DNA from: UBA2108 sp963925495
GTDB taxonomy: Bacteria > Bacteroidota > Bacteroidia > Flavobacteriales_G > Salibacteraceae
Reading direction: 5' to 3'
Length of the DNA: 64,000 nt
Assembly (NCBI GenBank): GCA_963925495.1
Contig: CAWUST010000010.1
Coordinates: 1-64,000 of the forward strand
The notes below the pieces were generated by a model. It did not search any database and was not told the origin of the DNA. It saw only the letters and a program-made list of their open reading frames with translations. Positions within the stretch are counted from its first letter, which is position 1. Every line of letters begins with the position of its first letter. Made by a program: the position numbers and the translations under genes. Below are positions 50,537 to 59,930 of the stretch, one piece after another.

Positions 50537-51340
50537 TTAGTTCAATTTACCTATCCAGGAAATGTATTTTGAATCCATTTTTTTTGGTTTTTCTTTAAAC
50601 AAGCCATACATGGTACTGCCTGTTCCTGTCATGGACGCATAAATTGCCCCATGATCATATAATTGATTTTTAATTAATTCTAATATTGAATAGTTTTTAA
50701 AAACCGATTTTTCAAAATCGTTGATAACGTAATTTTTCCAGGACTTTATATCTTCAACAACTAAATCTTTTAGATTAGAATTTGGTTTTTTGGGTTTTAT
50801 GTTCGAAAAAGCAATTTGTGTGCTAATATGTATTTCTGGGTGAACGATATAGAGGTAATATTCTTTTAAAGAAAGAGAAGATGGTTTTAAAATTTCGCCT
50901 CTTCCGGTAACTAATCTTGGGATATTATTTATGAAAAATGGACAATCACTTCCTAAAGTAGCTGCATAATCTTCAAGTTTAGAATTGGAAATGTTGAGAT
51001 TAAACTTACTGTTTAATAGATTTAAAACAGAACTCCCGTCTGCCGACCCACCTCCAAGACCTGCTCCATTAGGCACATTTTTAAGCAAATGAATATGGAT
51101 AGGATTTAAATTATAATCGTTTTTAATAAGTTGATAGGCTTTCCATACAATATTATCTTCTTTTTTTATTTTTAGTGAAGTCCCATAATTAAATAGTTGA
51201 GTTTTGGTTGAAGGGTTTACCTCAATTACATCGCTCCAACTTACTGGGTAGAAAATGCTTTGTAAATTATGAAAGCCATCATTTCGCTTTGAAATAATAT
51301 TAAGACCAATATTAATTTTACATCCTGGAAAAGAAATCAC
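50537..51340 (-). CDS. ispE: 4-Diphosphocytidyl-2-C-methyl-D-erythritol kinase
   Basis: A GHMP-family kinase of the MEP isoprenoid pathway; it phosphorylates CDP-ME at the 2-hydroxyl. The GTG at 51340 gives the family start ISFPGCKINIGLNI. An in-frame ATG at 51367 would add nine non-conserved residues. It has the GHMP ATP motif VPNGAGLGGGSADGSS and the C-terminal ASMTGTGSTMYGLF. At ~267 residues it is a normal length. Divergent from accA and abutting the lptF/G-type gene. Confidence 0.92.
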   Translation of the reverse strand: MISFPGCKINIGLNIISKRNDGFHNLQSIFYPVSWSDVIEVNPSTKTQLFNYGTSLKIKKEDNIVWKAYQLIKNDYNLNPIHIHLLKNVPNGAGLGGGSADGSSVLNLLNSKFNLNISNSKLEDYAATLGSDCPFFINNIPRLVTGRGEILKPSSLSLKEYYLYIVHPEIHISTQIAFSNIKPKKPNSNLKDLVVEDIKSWKNYVINDFEKSVFKNYSILELIKNQLYDHGAIYASMTGTGSTMYGLFKEKPKKMDSKYISWIGKLN

Positions 51341-51383
51341 AATACTTGTTTGGCACAAACATAACATTACCGTTTGATTTAGT

Positions 51384-51391
51384 TAAATTTG
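51384..51391 (+). promoter_or_regulatory. -7 promoter element of accA
   Basis: TAAATTTG matches TAnnTTTG, 19 bases upstream of the ATG. Confidence 0.45.
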
Positions 51392-51410
51392 CGGACCAAA
51401 ATTCGATTAT

Positions 51411-52367
51411 ATGGCCGTGTTTTTAGACTTTGAAGAACCAATAGCTGACTTGTGTGAACAATTAGATAAAGCGGAGGAGACCGCTGATAAGGGGAAGGTG
51501 GACATGACTGAAACCATAGCCGACCTGAAACAAAAAATCGAGAAAACTCAAATAGAAGTTTATAAGAATCTTACCCCTTGGCAAAAGGTACAAACTTCTC
51601 GTCATCCTGAAAGGCCGTATGCTTTGAGTTACATAAGCGCTTTAACTAATGATAATTTCATTGAGTTGCACGGCGATAGAAATGTAAAAGACGATAAAGC
51701 CATGATTGGTGGTTTAGGTGTTATCGATGGTAGAAGTGCAATGTTTATTGGTCAACAAAAAGGGATAAACACAAAACTCAGACAATACAGAAACTTTGGA
51801 ATGCCAAATCCTGAAGGATATAGAAAGGCACTTCGATTAATGAAGCTGGCGGAAAAATTCAATAAACCAATAATTTCGCTCATTGATACACCTGGTGCAT
51901 ATCCTGGATTAGAAGCGGAAGAAAGAGGACAAGGTGAAGCAATTGCAAAAAACCTTATGGAAATGGCGCAATTGAAAGTACCCGTAATATGTATTGTAAT
52001 TGGTGAAGGAGCGTCTGGTGGTGCTTTAGGTATTGGAGTAGGCGATAGAGTTTTAATGCTTGAGAATACTTGGTATTCAGTTATTTCACCTGAATCTTGT
52101 TCTTCTATTTTATGGAGAAGCTGGGAGCATAAAGAAAAAGCTGCATCGGCGTTAAACCTTACTGCTGATATCATGCTCAAAAACAAACTTATCGATGGAA
52201 TTATTCCAGAACCTGCAGGAGGCGCTCATTCCAATTACAAAGGGATGTTTTCTACTGTGAAAAAAGAAATATTACATCAACTTTCGGATTTAGATAAGTT
52301 AGGTCCCGAAGAAAGAATAAATCAAAGAATAGATAAGTTCTGTTCTATGGGTTATTCGGAAGAGTAG
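51411..52367 (+). CDS. accA: Acetyl-CoA carboxylase carboxyltransferase subunit alpha
   Basis: It works with AccD to transfer carboxybiotin CO2 to acetyl-CoA, forming malonyl-CoA. The 318-residue protein begins with the usual helical segment (FLDFEEPIADLCEQ) and has the carboxyltransferase core: VQTSRHPERPYALSYI, ELHGDRNVKDDKAMIGG, SLIDTPGAYPGLEAEERGQ and GEGASGGALGIGVGD, then PESCSSILWR. All are typical AccA. Ends 5 bases from the convergent lipoprotein gene. Confidence 0.95.
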   Translation: MAVFLDFEEPIADLCEQLDKAEETADKGKVDMTETIADLKQKIEKTQIEVYKNLTPWQKVQTSRHPERPYALSYISALTNDNFIELHGDRNVKDDKAMIGGLGVIDGRSAMFIGQQKGINTKLRQYRNFGMPNPEGYRKALRLMKLAEKFNKPIISLIDTPGAYPGLEAEERGQGEAIAKNLMEMAQLKVPVICIVIGEGASGGALGIGVGDRVLMLENTWYSVISPESCSSILWRSWEHKEKAASALNLTADIMLKNKLIDGIIPEPAGGAHSNYKGMFSTVKKEILHQLSDLDKLGPEERINQRIDKFCSMGYSEE

Positions 52368-52372
52368 CAAAA

Positions 52373-53695
52373 CTATTTCTTCAAAAATAGGACAGATCCA
52401 TTGCTGTTAGTTATTTGCCCAAGTTCAGTTCCAGTTGCGACATTGTAAATGTAATGTTTTGATTGCACCTCATACATAAGTAAAGTTTCACTTGCCAGAT
52501 AAGAATAAGAACCCACGCCTGATATGTTATTTATGGTTAGTGAATTTGTAGGATTTCTTGAAACCTGGTCACCAGAATTAAATTCATAAATTCCACTATT
52601 GGTGAATATCCACACATCTGTGCTAGAGATCATAATAGGATTTTGTATTGTAGCTCTAGCAGAAATTGTTAATGATAATTGAGGTATTGCATTTAGACTT
52701 TTATTGTAATAAAAAAATGTAGTATGGGAACTGTTCGATGGACTTTCAGTCATAACATATACACGGTTTTCGTCTCCAAAACTGAATAACCCTAGAACAT
52801 TAACATACCTTTGAATTGGCACATTTGCAATATAAGCTCCTGTAGCAGCCTCATAAGTTACTAATTTAATTCTTCTGTCATTATTGTCATATTCTACTGA
52901 AAAAATAGTTTGTCCTACTTGTAAAATAAAAGAACTTTCATCGTATTTATTTTGGATATTTAAATTTAATGAACCATTTGCATTGTATGTAGAAACAAAA
53001 TCTGGCAAATTGTAGTTGGATACATACATTTTGTCAGATGACCTTAAAATAACATTCCTATTAATCGGATTAATTAGGGTTTTCTTCTCATTTCCCGTGA
53101 AACCATTCCATATTACAAGCTTGTTTCCTTCGGCTGCAAAAATATTCTCTCCTAAAGAGTTTACTTTAGAAACATCATTTGAAATTGAATAGGTGCTAAA
53201 TTTTTGCATGCCTTTATCGTAAAGGGTAATTTTTGCTGGCCGCGTGCTCCGATCAAAACTTGCAATTGCGAATTCCTCTGTTGTAGAAGTGGTTTCCCCA
53301 ACATGAAATGATCTTCTAAACGTATCGGTTTCAAATTTATTTGCAACTACAATGTGCCACGTAAAAATTCCTGTTCTAAAATAATTGATTCCATGTTGAA
53401 ATTTATAAGTTAACTCGTGCAAGGTGCCTTTGTTGTATTGAGGCTCCAGTATATTTATAACTGTATCTCGAACGGGTCCTATTAAAAAAGACTTTAGCAT
53501 TAATATATTATCTTCATCTTTCACTTTAGCTTTAAGCAAGATTGAGTTTCCAGGCTGGAATTTTTCACCTTCTTTAGCCGGTGACATAAATTGAACATCA
53601 GGTTTTACTATTTCTTGTTTTTTACAAGATATTACCCCTAAAGTGATTAAGGTTAATGCAAAAGCAAAATATTTTATGGAGTTAAAAATGGTCAT
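52373..53695 (-). CDS. Large lipoprotein, function unknown
   Basis: A 440-residue lipoprotein with signal and lipobox LGVISC (Cys24). The first ~130 residues after the anchor have strands resembling an immunoglobulin-like/PKD-type module (KPDVQFMSPAKEGEKF, VKDEDNILML). The rest (~130-440) has recurring short strands with N-x-G turns and a repeated pattern (FTNSGIYEFNSGD) that suggests a beta-propeller-like fold. I do not recognise the family. Upstream, a TACTTTCG-like element may be its promoter. Confidence 0.75.
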   Translation of the reverse strand: MTIFNSIKYFAFALTLITLGVISCKKQEIVKPDVQFMSPAKEGEKFQPGNSILLKAKVKDEDNILMLKSFLIGPVRDTVINILEPQYNKGTLHELTYKFQHGINYFRTGIFTWHIVVANKFETDTFRRSFHVGETTSTTEEFAIASFDRSTRPAKITLYDKGMQKFSTYSISNDVSKVNSLGENIFAAEGNKLVIWNGFTGNEKKTLINPINRNVILRSSDKMYVSNYNLPDFVSTYNANGSLNLNIQNKYDESSFILQVGQTIFSVEYDNNDRRIKLVTYEAATGAYIANVPIQRYVNVLGLFSFGDENRVYVMTESPSNSSHTTFFYYNKSLNAIPQLSLTISARATIQNPIMISSTDVWIFTNSGIYEFNSGDQVSRNPTNSLTINNISGVGSYSYLASETLLMYEVQSKHYIYNVATGTELGQITNSNGSVLFLKK

Positions 53696-53947
53696 AGTAA
53701 TTTTTTAATGCAAACAACAATTTGTTTTTGCGAAAGTATAAATGAGAAATTGATATCTAAATTTGGGAATTTATAATATTTAAAAGTTTAAATATATCCC
53801 AATAAATATTGATATGCAACAAGTTAATATATATTTTATTGGGCGGTTATATAGGTGATAATGAATAAATTGTGGCTAGAAAGTTTTATTGAATTAAATG
53901 TTAGTAAATTTATACCTTTACAGCCTTAATTGGAGTACGTCTAGTGA

Positions 53948-53955
53948 TAGATTTG
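53948..53955 (+). promoter_or_regulatory. -7 promoter element of the small lipoprotein
   Basis: TAGATTTG matches TAnnTTTG, 13 bases upstream of ATG 53969; a TTG at 53930-53932 gives a 15-base spacer, slightly short. Confidence 0.45.
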
Positions 53956-53968
53956 CACTCAATTGTTT

Positions 53969-54103
53969 ATGAAAATGAAAAAACTTCCACTAATATTTCT
54001 TGGGCTGTTTATAGCAGCAGTATTTCTTTCTTCTTGTAAAAGTCATGAGCGTTGTCCTGCGTACAGCAAGACCTCTATTCAGCCACAGGAAGAACAGGGT
54101 TGA
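53969..54103 (+). CDS. Small lipoprotein of 44 residues
   Basis: A short gene missed by length filters. It begins MKMKKLPLIFLGLFIAAVFL and has a lipobox LSSC (Cys23), leaving a 22-residue mature peptide with a second Cys (Cys29) and the CPAYSK motif. Similar tiny lipoproteins are found across Bacteroidota, often with a terminator straight after. A -7 element precedes it and an intrinsic terminator follows, so it looks like its own transcript. Function unknown. Confidence 0.7.
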   Translation: MKMKKLPLIFLGLFIAAVFLSSCKSHERCPAYSKTSIQPQEEQG

Positions 54104-54129
54104 TATTTTAATAAAAATAAATTTTTATT

Positions 54130-54165
54130 GGCTTTACCTTTTATTAAGGTAGAGCCTTTTTTATT
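54130..54165 (+). terminator. Intrinsic terminator between the small lipoprotein and hemE
   Basis: An 11-bp stem (54130-54140 with 54146-54156, one G-T pair), loop TTATT, then a T-rich tail. It ends about 15 bases before the hemE ATG. Confidence 0.85.
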
Positions 54166-54177
54166 TTCGCACCTCAA

Positions 54178-55206
54178 ATGAAATATCAAAACGATTTAAT
54201 AATTAGATCTGCGAAAGGTGAACACGTCGAACGTGTACCAGTATGGTTAATGAGGCAGGCTGGTCGAATTCTTCCGGAATATAGAGAAATACGCAATAGT
54301 CTTTCATCGTTTAAAGAATTAGTAGAAACACCTGAACTTGCCGCTGAAGTTACTATTCAGCCAGTTGATATTTTGGGTGTAGATGCCGCAATTATATTTT
54401 CAGATATTTTGGTTATTCCAGATGCAATGGGCCTTCCATATACCATGCAAAAAGGAGTTGGGCCGGTTTTTCCGAAAAAAATCGAACAAGTTTCTGACAT
54501 TGATAAACTTAGAGTTGCCAAACCAGAAGAAGATCTGCATTATGTACTAGATGCCATAAAAATCACTAAAAAGAAATTAAATGGAAGGGTTCCTATTATT
54601 GGATTTGCCGGAGCTCCTTGGACTATTTTCAGTTACATGATTGAAGGAAGCGGTTCTAAAACTTTTTCTCAAGCACGGAAATTTCTATACACCAATCCTA
54701 AAGCATCACACGATTTATTGAATAAAATAACTGAATCTACCATTTATTATTTGAAAGCTCAAATTGCTGCTGGTGTTGAAATAGTTCAGATATTTGATAG
54801 TTGGGCTGGGATTTTACCTCCTTTTCAATACAAAGAATTTGGATTAAAGTATCTTAAGCAAATTTGTGATTCGATAAATGAAGTTCCTATTACTCTTTTT
54901 GCAAAAGGAGCATGGTATGCATACGACGATTTATCTAAATTGAATTGCAATACCATAGGTGTAGATTGGAACACAAAACCTGCTTTGGCAAGACAATTGG
55001 TAGGAGCAGATAAAACATTGCAAGGTAATTTGGATCCCTGTTTACTTTATTCTTCTAATGAAGTCATTATTTCGGCAACTAAGGAGATGTTGACTATTTT
55101 TGGGGCTCAAAAATATATTGCGAATTTAGGGCATGGTGTTTATCCAGATACTGACCCAAAAAAAGTAAAACTATTTGTTGACACAGTAAAAAACTTTAAA
55201 TTTTAA
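54178..55206 (+). CDS. hemE: Uroporphyrinogen decarboxylase
   Basis: It removes four carboxyls from uroporphyrinogen III to give coproporphyrinogen III in haem synthesis. The 342-residue protein has the signature VPVWLMRQAGRILPEYRE near the start, then GVDAAIIFSDILVIPDAMG, GFAGAPWTIFSYMIEG, QIFDSWAGILPP and LGHGVYPDTDPKKVK. All are diagnostic for HemE. The terminator just before it may require a separate promoter (a TATTTTCG-like element lies at 54162). OmpA-type genes follow closely. Confidence 0.95.
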   Translation: MKYQNDLIIRSAKGEHVERVPVWLMRQAGRILPEYREIRNSLSSFKELVETPELAAEVTIQPVDILGVDAAIIFSDILVIPDAMGLPYTMQKGVGPVFPKKIEQVSDIDKLRVAKPEEDLHYVLDAIKITKKKLNGRVPIIGFAGAPWTIFSYMIEGSGSKTFSQARKFLYTNPKASHDLLNKITESTIYYLKAQIAAGVEIVQIFDSWAGILPPFQYKEFGLKYLKQICDSINEVPITLFAKGAWYAYDDLSKLNCNTIGVDWNTKPALARQLVGADKTLQGNLDPCLLYSSNEVIISATKEMLTIFGAQKYIANLGHGVYPDTDPKKVKLFVDTVKNFKF

Positions 55207-55209
55207 AAA

Positions 55210-56349
55210 ATGAAAAAGATTTTTCTTTCTGGTATAGTTGGTTTGGTTTTTACCGCTAGCCTTATTGCTCAAGTTAATAAAGCCCCAAATCCAAGTTTCG
55301 AAGATGTTGGGAAAATAAAAGGAGTTGGTGCTATCGAGTCTGTTTTAGAATGGTATTCTCCTGAAGGAATGGAGCCGGCAGATGTGTTTTCAATACAAGC
55401 TAAAAAAGATGAAGTTCAAGTTCCATTAAATATTCGCGGTAGAGCTGAAACTTTTGACGGACAAACTTATGTTGGGCTTTTGGCTTATAGTGAAAGAGAA
55501 GCAAGACCTAGGACTTTTATTCAAGCTAAAATGCCGAAAAAATTAATTGCAGGAAAAAAGTATTGTATAAAAATGCATGTTATGGCATCGGGAATTTCAA
55601 AATATACTTGCGATAATTTTGGAATGCTGCTCAGTGGTAAAGCTTCTAAAATAAAAGATATTGAAGGATGGGAACTTGATCCACAATTGAAATATACAGA
55701 TAATACAATTATTAATGATCAAACTGAATGGGTTCCAATTTGTCTGGAATATGAATCGGATGGAACAGAGCGTTACATTACGATTGGAAATTTCACGCCT
55801 CAAAGTGCTGTAAAAACTCAAAAAATGAAAAGACCTAGAGAATTTAAAGTTCCTCAAACTAGAGACGCATATTATTTTGTTGATATGGTTTCTGTTATTG
55901 CTTTGGGTCACTTGGAAGAGCCTTGTGATTGTAGACCATTAGAAAGTGACAAGCCAAAATTAGACGTGGTTTACACGAAAAATGTTAGTGAGAATATAGA
56001 AGGAACAACTCTAGAAAAGATAGAGCATAAGGTAATCCATTTTAGCAAAAACAGTTCAGATTTAAGTGATGAAGATAAATCTAAAGTAGATGAGGTAGTT
56101 GCCTTGTTAAATGAAGATCCGACTGTAAGCATTATAGTTACAGGGTATTCAACTGCAACGGAAAAGCCTGAGACGGCAGAAGGTAGAGCGAAAGCTATAT
56201 TTGCTTATATCACAAGTGTAAAGGGTATTTCCGCAGACAGAATAAAATATGAGGGAATTGTTCCTGAACCAAATACAGATGAAGGTCCTTCTATTACTGA
56301 TGAGCATGCTGATGCTGCAAATAGAAAAGTAGAATTTAAAGCACAATAA
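55210..56349 (+). CDS. OmpA-family outer-membrane-associated protein
   Basis: A 379-residue exported protein. Signal peptide (FLSGIVGLVFTASLIAQ). Residues ~25-245 form a beta-sandwich-like domain (KAPNPSFEDVG, later YYFVDMVSVIALG) found with OmpA domains in this phylum. Residues ~265-379 are an OmpA-type peptidoglycan-binding domain (VIHFSKNSSDLSDEDKSKVD, ending ANRKVEFK). It would tether the outer membrane or an exported domain to peptidoglycan. The next gene is a paralogue with the same layout, split by a stop. Confidence 0.82.
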   Translation: MKKIFLSGIVGLVFTASLIAQVNKAPNPSFEDVGKIKGVGAIESVLEWYSPEGMEPADVFSIQAKKDEVQVPLNIRGRAETFDGQTYVGLLAYSEREARPRTFIQAKMPKKLIAGKKYCIKMHVMASGISKYTCDNFGMLLSGKASKIKDIEGWELDPQLKYTDNTIINDQTEWVPICLEYESDGTERYITIGNFTPQSAVKTQKMKRPREFKVPQTRDAYYFVDMVSVIALGHLEEPCDCRPLESDKPKLDVVYTKNVSENIEGTTLEKIEHKVIHFSKNSSDLSDEDKSKVDEVVALLNEDPTVSIIVTGYSTATEKPETAEGRAKAIFAYITSVKGISADRIKYEGIVPEPNTDEGPSITDEHADAANRKVEFKAQ

Positions 56350-56356
56350 TTAGCGA

Positions 56357-57022
56357 TTGAAAAAACCAATCCTATTAATAAGCATACTCTTAATTACATT
56401 TTTTATAAAAGCTCAAAACTTGGTACCCAATCCAGGTTTTGAGCTTTTTACTGAATGCCCTACTTCAATTGCTCAGTTTAAGTACACCAAATTCTGGTTT
56501 TCGGGAAATACAGGGACACCAGAATACCTGCGTAATGACTGTCCATTTGATATGGGTAAGGCACATTCTGGAAAAGGCTATTCAGGAGCTATCTTCTATG
56601 GACATTATCCTAAGGCGATAGAGTATTTAATGGTTGAGCTCAATGAAATTTTGCGAAAAGACAGTACTTATTGTTTATCGTTTTGGATTAGAGCTGAGGA
56701 GTCATTTATTTATGTAGATCAAATTGGACTGCACCTATCCATTGAAAATTTGAAGTTAAATATGTGGGCTCCCGTTTATTTAAAGCCGGTTTTAAAGTCC
56801 AAATACAATCAACCCATAATCCCTCAATTGGGTTGGACGCAAATAAAAGGGGAGTATAAATCTAAAGGAAGCGAACGTTTCTTAACCATTGGTAACTTTA
56901 CAAAACCAGACAGGCACATACAACATGTTGATGAATTTTATAGCAGCTTCGAAAGTGGTTGGAACTCTTATTATTTTATCGATGACGTTGAGGTTAAAGA
57001 AAAAACTAAAAATGAAGGTTGA
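56357..57022 (+). CDS. N-terminal half of an OmpA-family paralogue (split by in-frame TGA)
   Basis: A 221-residue exported protein from TTG 56357, with signal peptide (PILLISILLITFFIKAQ). Residues ~22-215 are the same beta-sandwich-like domain as in the preceding gene (LVPNPGFELFTECP, later YYFIDDVEVKEK). It stops with TGA 57020-57022. The next frame, in the same phase and starting immediately at ATG 57023, encodes the matching OmpA domain. The paralogue upstream has both domains in one protein, so this looks like one gene with a nonsense codon, or a recent gene split. Confidence 0.8.
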   Translation: MKKPILLISILLITFFIKAQNLVPNPGFELFTECPTSIAQFKYTKFWFSGNTGTPEYLRNDCPFDMGKAHSGKGYSGAIFYGHYPKAIEYLMVELNEILRKDSTYCLSFWIRAEESFIYVDQIGLHLSIENLKLNMWAPVYLKPVLKSKYNQPIIPQLGWTQIKGEYKSKGSERFLTIGNFTKPDRHIQHVDEFYSSFESGWNSYYFIDDVEVKEKTKNEG

Positions 57023-57427
57023 ATGTCAAAACCCGTACCCAAAGAAATCGCAAGTGTTGAAACTAAAATGCCTTTAGTTATGACCTCGATTGTCTATTTT
57101 GGAAGTGACAAATCCATACCAAATAAAATAGAAAATGAAAGACTATTAAGTTTTATTGATTCTCTGGAAACTTGTATGACCAAAACAATGGAGCTTATTG
57201 GGCATACAGACTCCATTGGTTCCGGTACTTATAATATAGAATTGTCAAAACTGCGAATTTTACAAATTCAAGAAATAGTACTTTCAAAATGGTCTGTTAC
57301 ACCAACCTTTAAATTGAATTACTTTGGTGAATCGAAACCGATTTACATAAATAAGACAGAAAAAGGTCGTGCACAAAATAGAAGGGTAGAAATAAAAGTA
57401 GTTTGCGATGATAGAAAAGGGAAATAA
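57023..57427 (+). CDS. OmpA-domain half of the split paralogue
   Basis: 134 residues in the same frame as the upstream half. The OmpA-type domain covers ~10-130 with SIVYFGSDKSIPNKIEN, ELIGHTDSIGSGTYN and the C-terminal GRAQNRRVEIKVV, the peptidoglycan-binding motif. It lacks its own signal peptide, so as a stand-alone product it would stay in the cytoplasm. Either the TGA is read through or an error, or the domain is now lost. It overlaps the MFS gene by 20 bases. Confidence 0.75.
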   Translation: MSKPVPKEIASVETKMPLVMTSIVYFGSDKSIPNKIENERLLSFIDSLETCMTKTMELIGHTDSIGSGTYNIELSKLRILQIQEIVLSKWSVTPTFKLNYFGESKPIYINKTEKGRAQNRRVEIKVVCDDRKGK

Positions 57428-58700
57428 AAAAATCATTAATGCTTGGACTTTTTATGATTGGGCCAACTCCGTTTACCCGCTAGTCGTTACTACGGCTATA
57501 TTCCCCACTTTTTATCAAGCAGTTACTACCCAGGAACTTGCAGATGGAAGTACTTCTGATCTAATTTCTTTTTTCGGATATATATTGCCAAGTTCGGCAG
57601 TCTATTCCTATGTAGTCGGCGCTTCGTTTCTTATCGTTTCTATTCTTTCTCCTATTCTTGGTGGATTGGCTGATTATTGGGGAAATAAAAAGTTTTTTTT
57701 AAGGCTGTTTTGTTACATAGGTGCTATTAGTTGTGGCTCAATTTCTTTTTTCGATCCAGCTCACATTGAATTAAGTATGATTTCTGTATTTATGGCGAGT
57801 ATTGGGTTTTGGGGTAGTTTGGTTTATTATAACGCTTATTTGCCAGAGATTGCAGATCCAATAGATCACGATAAAATTAGCGCAAGGGGTTTTTCATTAG
57901 GATACTTTGGTAGCTCTATATTACTGATAACTATTTTAGTGTTAATAATGGGTTTTGGTATGAATGCTCGTTGGGCGTTTGTACTGGTTATGATCTGGTG
58001 GATTGGTTTTGCGCAATACACTTTAGACGTTCTTCCTCATAATTCAAAACCAAAAGAAGCTGGTAAAATATCAATTTGGAAAGGGTTGCAAGAGATTAAA
58101 AAAGTATGGGATCAAATTCAGGATATTGAAGTTATAAAGAGATACTTAGCCGCTTTTTTTGTTTACAGTATGGGCGTTCAAACCGTGTTATTAATGGCGG
58201 TTTTGTTTGCGGCTGAAGAAATTGATTGGGGCGATGATACAAAAGGAAAAACAGGGCTCATTATATCTGTATTAATAATTCAATTTATCGCGATACTAGG
58301 TGCGGGAGTTTTTAGTAGGTTATCAAAAAAAATAGGAAATATAAATGTTTTAAAAATTGCGGTGTTTATCTGGTTTTTTGTTTGCGCATGGGCATACACG
58401 ATTACTACACCAGTAGATTTTTACATTACAGCCGCATCTGTGGGCTTCGTAATGGGCGGAGTTCAGGCATTGTCTCGTTCTACTTATTCTAAAATGTTAC
58501 CTGAAACAACGGATCACGCATCATTTTTTAGCTTTTACGATGTGCTCGAAAAAATAGGAATATTCATAGGTATGTTTTCTTTTGGCTGGGTAGTTCAGGT
58601 GTCTGGATCTATGCGAAATTCCATTTTTGCATTAGGCGCTTTCTTCATTGTTGGGTTTATTCTTTTGTTTTTTGTACCTAAACATAAGTTGATTAACTAA
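57408..58700 (+). CDS. MFS transporter, UMF1/Atg22-like
   Basis: A 430-residue membrane protein with about 12 helices. The start KKIINAWTFYDWANSVYPLVVTT and the NAYLPEIADPID segment are typical of the UMF1 (vacuole-effluxer Atg22-like) branch of the major facilitator superfamily. The GGVQALSRSTYSKMLPE motif lies in the C-terminal half. Substrate unknown; members are often linked to amino-acid efflux. It overlaps the OmpA half-gene by 20 bases, suggesting one transcript. Confidence 0.87.
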   Translation: MIEKGNKKIINAWTFYDWANSVYPLVVTTAIFPTFYQAVTTQELADGSTSDLISFFGYILPSSAVYSYVVGASFLIVSILSPILGGLADYWGNKKFFLRLFCYIGAISCGSISFFDPAHIELSMISVFMASIGFWGSLVYYNAYLPEIADPIDHDKISARGFSLGYFGSSILLITILVLIMGFGMNARWAFVLVMIWWIGFAQYTLDVLPHNSKPKEAGKISIWKGLQEIKKVWDQIQDIEVIKRYLAAFFVYSMGVQTVLLMAVLFAAEEIDWGDDTKGKTGLIISVLIIQFIAILGAGVFSRLSKKIGNINVLKIAVFIWFFVCAWAYTITTPVDFYITAASVGFVMGGVQALSRSTYSKMLPETTDHASFFSFYDVLEKIGIFIGMFSFGWVVQVSGSMRNSIFALGAFFIVGFILLFFVPKHKLIN

Positions 58701-58883
58701 ACTAGATAGTGAGTAGAATTTTACACTTAGAAAAAGCGAAATTGGCATTTTAATGTCAAATGCCGTTGAAAATGAAGTGCCAGAATCTTCAATTTTATCA
58801 ATATTTACATTTCCATTAAAACTTTGTTTTCTTTCTACTAAATTATCAAAACTATTTTCTGAATAAGTAAATATTGATTTCAT
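58632..58883 (-). CDS. Uncertain 83-codon frame
   Basis: Begins MKSIFTYSENSFDNLVERKQ and has a protein-like N-terminal half. The C-terminal 23 codons run antisense to the end of the MFS gene and look like shadow sequence. No promoter or family seen. It is listed because the 241-base gap 58701-58942 is otherwise empty. Confidence 0.25.
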   Translation of the reverse strand: MKSIFTYSENSFDNLVERKQSFNGNVNIDKIEDSGTSFSTAFDIKMPISLFLSVKFYSLSSLVNQLMFRYKKQKNKPNNEESA

Positions 58884-58942
58884 GATAATGAATTTGAAAT
58901 TGAGAATAAATGTATAATAACTTTTTGATTTCTAGTTTATTG

Positions 58943-59758
58943 CTATCCACTTATCATTATTTCACGACCAATTAAGTCCAAATTGATTTCGTGTCCAGTA
59001 TTTAAATAGGTAAGAGTTCCTTTCGAGATAGAGTTAATAAATTTTTCAATAGGAAGTAAGGGGATTATTTTGTCAAACTTTCCTACGTATACCTTGACTT
59101 GAATTTGATTTTTATTTATTAGAGTAATTAATTCCTTTAAATCCGGAGACAATTTTCTATGAGCCATCCATATTTTGTAAACTTTTGATCTTTGTTCTGT
59201 GCTTTTCATTTGGGAGTTGGTAAATCTCTGTTGACGGTTTGATGCAAACCCTAAATGTGATGATAGCTTCATAAATGAACGAAATACCCATTCGTTTTTT
59301 ATACTTGCTTTATTTAGTTTTTGACCAATTAAAGTTTGGCTGGCAAAATGGTACCACAAATTTGCTTTTATGCCATCAGGTGCTATCAAAAATAATTTTT
59401 TGGTTTGCATTGGGTATAACCCTGAAAGTGTAAGTGCAACTTTTCCCCCAAGACTATAGCCAGCTAGGCTAAAGGAAATAAATTCTTCTTTAATTCTAAG
59501 TATTTCAAAAATTGATTTTAGTTCGTTTGGTTCAACGGGTTTGTTTTCTAGTCTAGTGTCTGGAAAAACTGAATTTCCATGATAAAATAAATTTACAGAA
59601 TGAATAGTGTACTGTTTCCCTAAGGTTGTTTCAAAAGCTAAAAAACCTTGTGCTTCTTGCCCAAACCCATGAAAACAAATAAGCGTTTCCTTACCATTTC
59701 CAAAGGTGATATATTCTAACTTAAGATCTTTATCTGTTAACTGTTTATAAATGTTCAA
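58943..59758 (-). CDS. Alpha/beta hydrolase
   Basis: A 271-residue alpha/beta-hydrolase-fold protein without a signal peptide. It has the oxyanion segment CFHGFGQEAQGF (28-39), the nucleophile elbow AGYSLGGK with Ser102, a likely catalytic Asp in VGKFDKIIP and His in TGHEI. This is the full triad. MenH, missing from the men operon, is also of this fold, but nothing in the sequence proves this gene is it. It stands alone on the minus strand; 59759-59930 holds no other gene. Confidence 0.85.
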   Translation of the reverse strand: MNIYKQLTDKDLKLEYITFGNGKETLICFHGFGQEAQGFLAFETTLGKQYTIHSVNLFYHGNSVFPDTRLENKPVEPNELKSIFEILRIKEEFISFSLAGYSLGGKVALTLSGLYPMQTKKLFLIAPDGIKANLWYHFASQTLIGQKLNKASIKNEWVFRSFMKLSSHLGFASNRQQRFTNSQMKSTEQRSKVYKIWMAHRKLSPDLKELITLINKNQIQVKVYVGKFDKIIPLLPIEKFINSISKGTLTYLNTGHEINLDLIGREIMISG

Positions 59759-59930
59759 AACGATTCAAAATTAAAGTAGAAATGTCAAGGAACAAACAAG
59801 GTTATTGCATTAAATTCGTATCCTAAAATTACCGTGTTAAGAAAGGGCTCCATTTTAGTTAATATCTATTCCAATAAGCCACTACTTTTTTTAATTTCCC
59901 CCTCAAACTTCTCTTTATTAAATTTTAGAT

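Noticed and set aside
58943..59758. Calling the alpha/beta hydrolase menH
   Set aside because: The fold and triad fit, but no specific MenH motif or linkage was seen.
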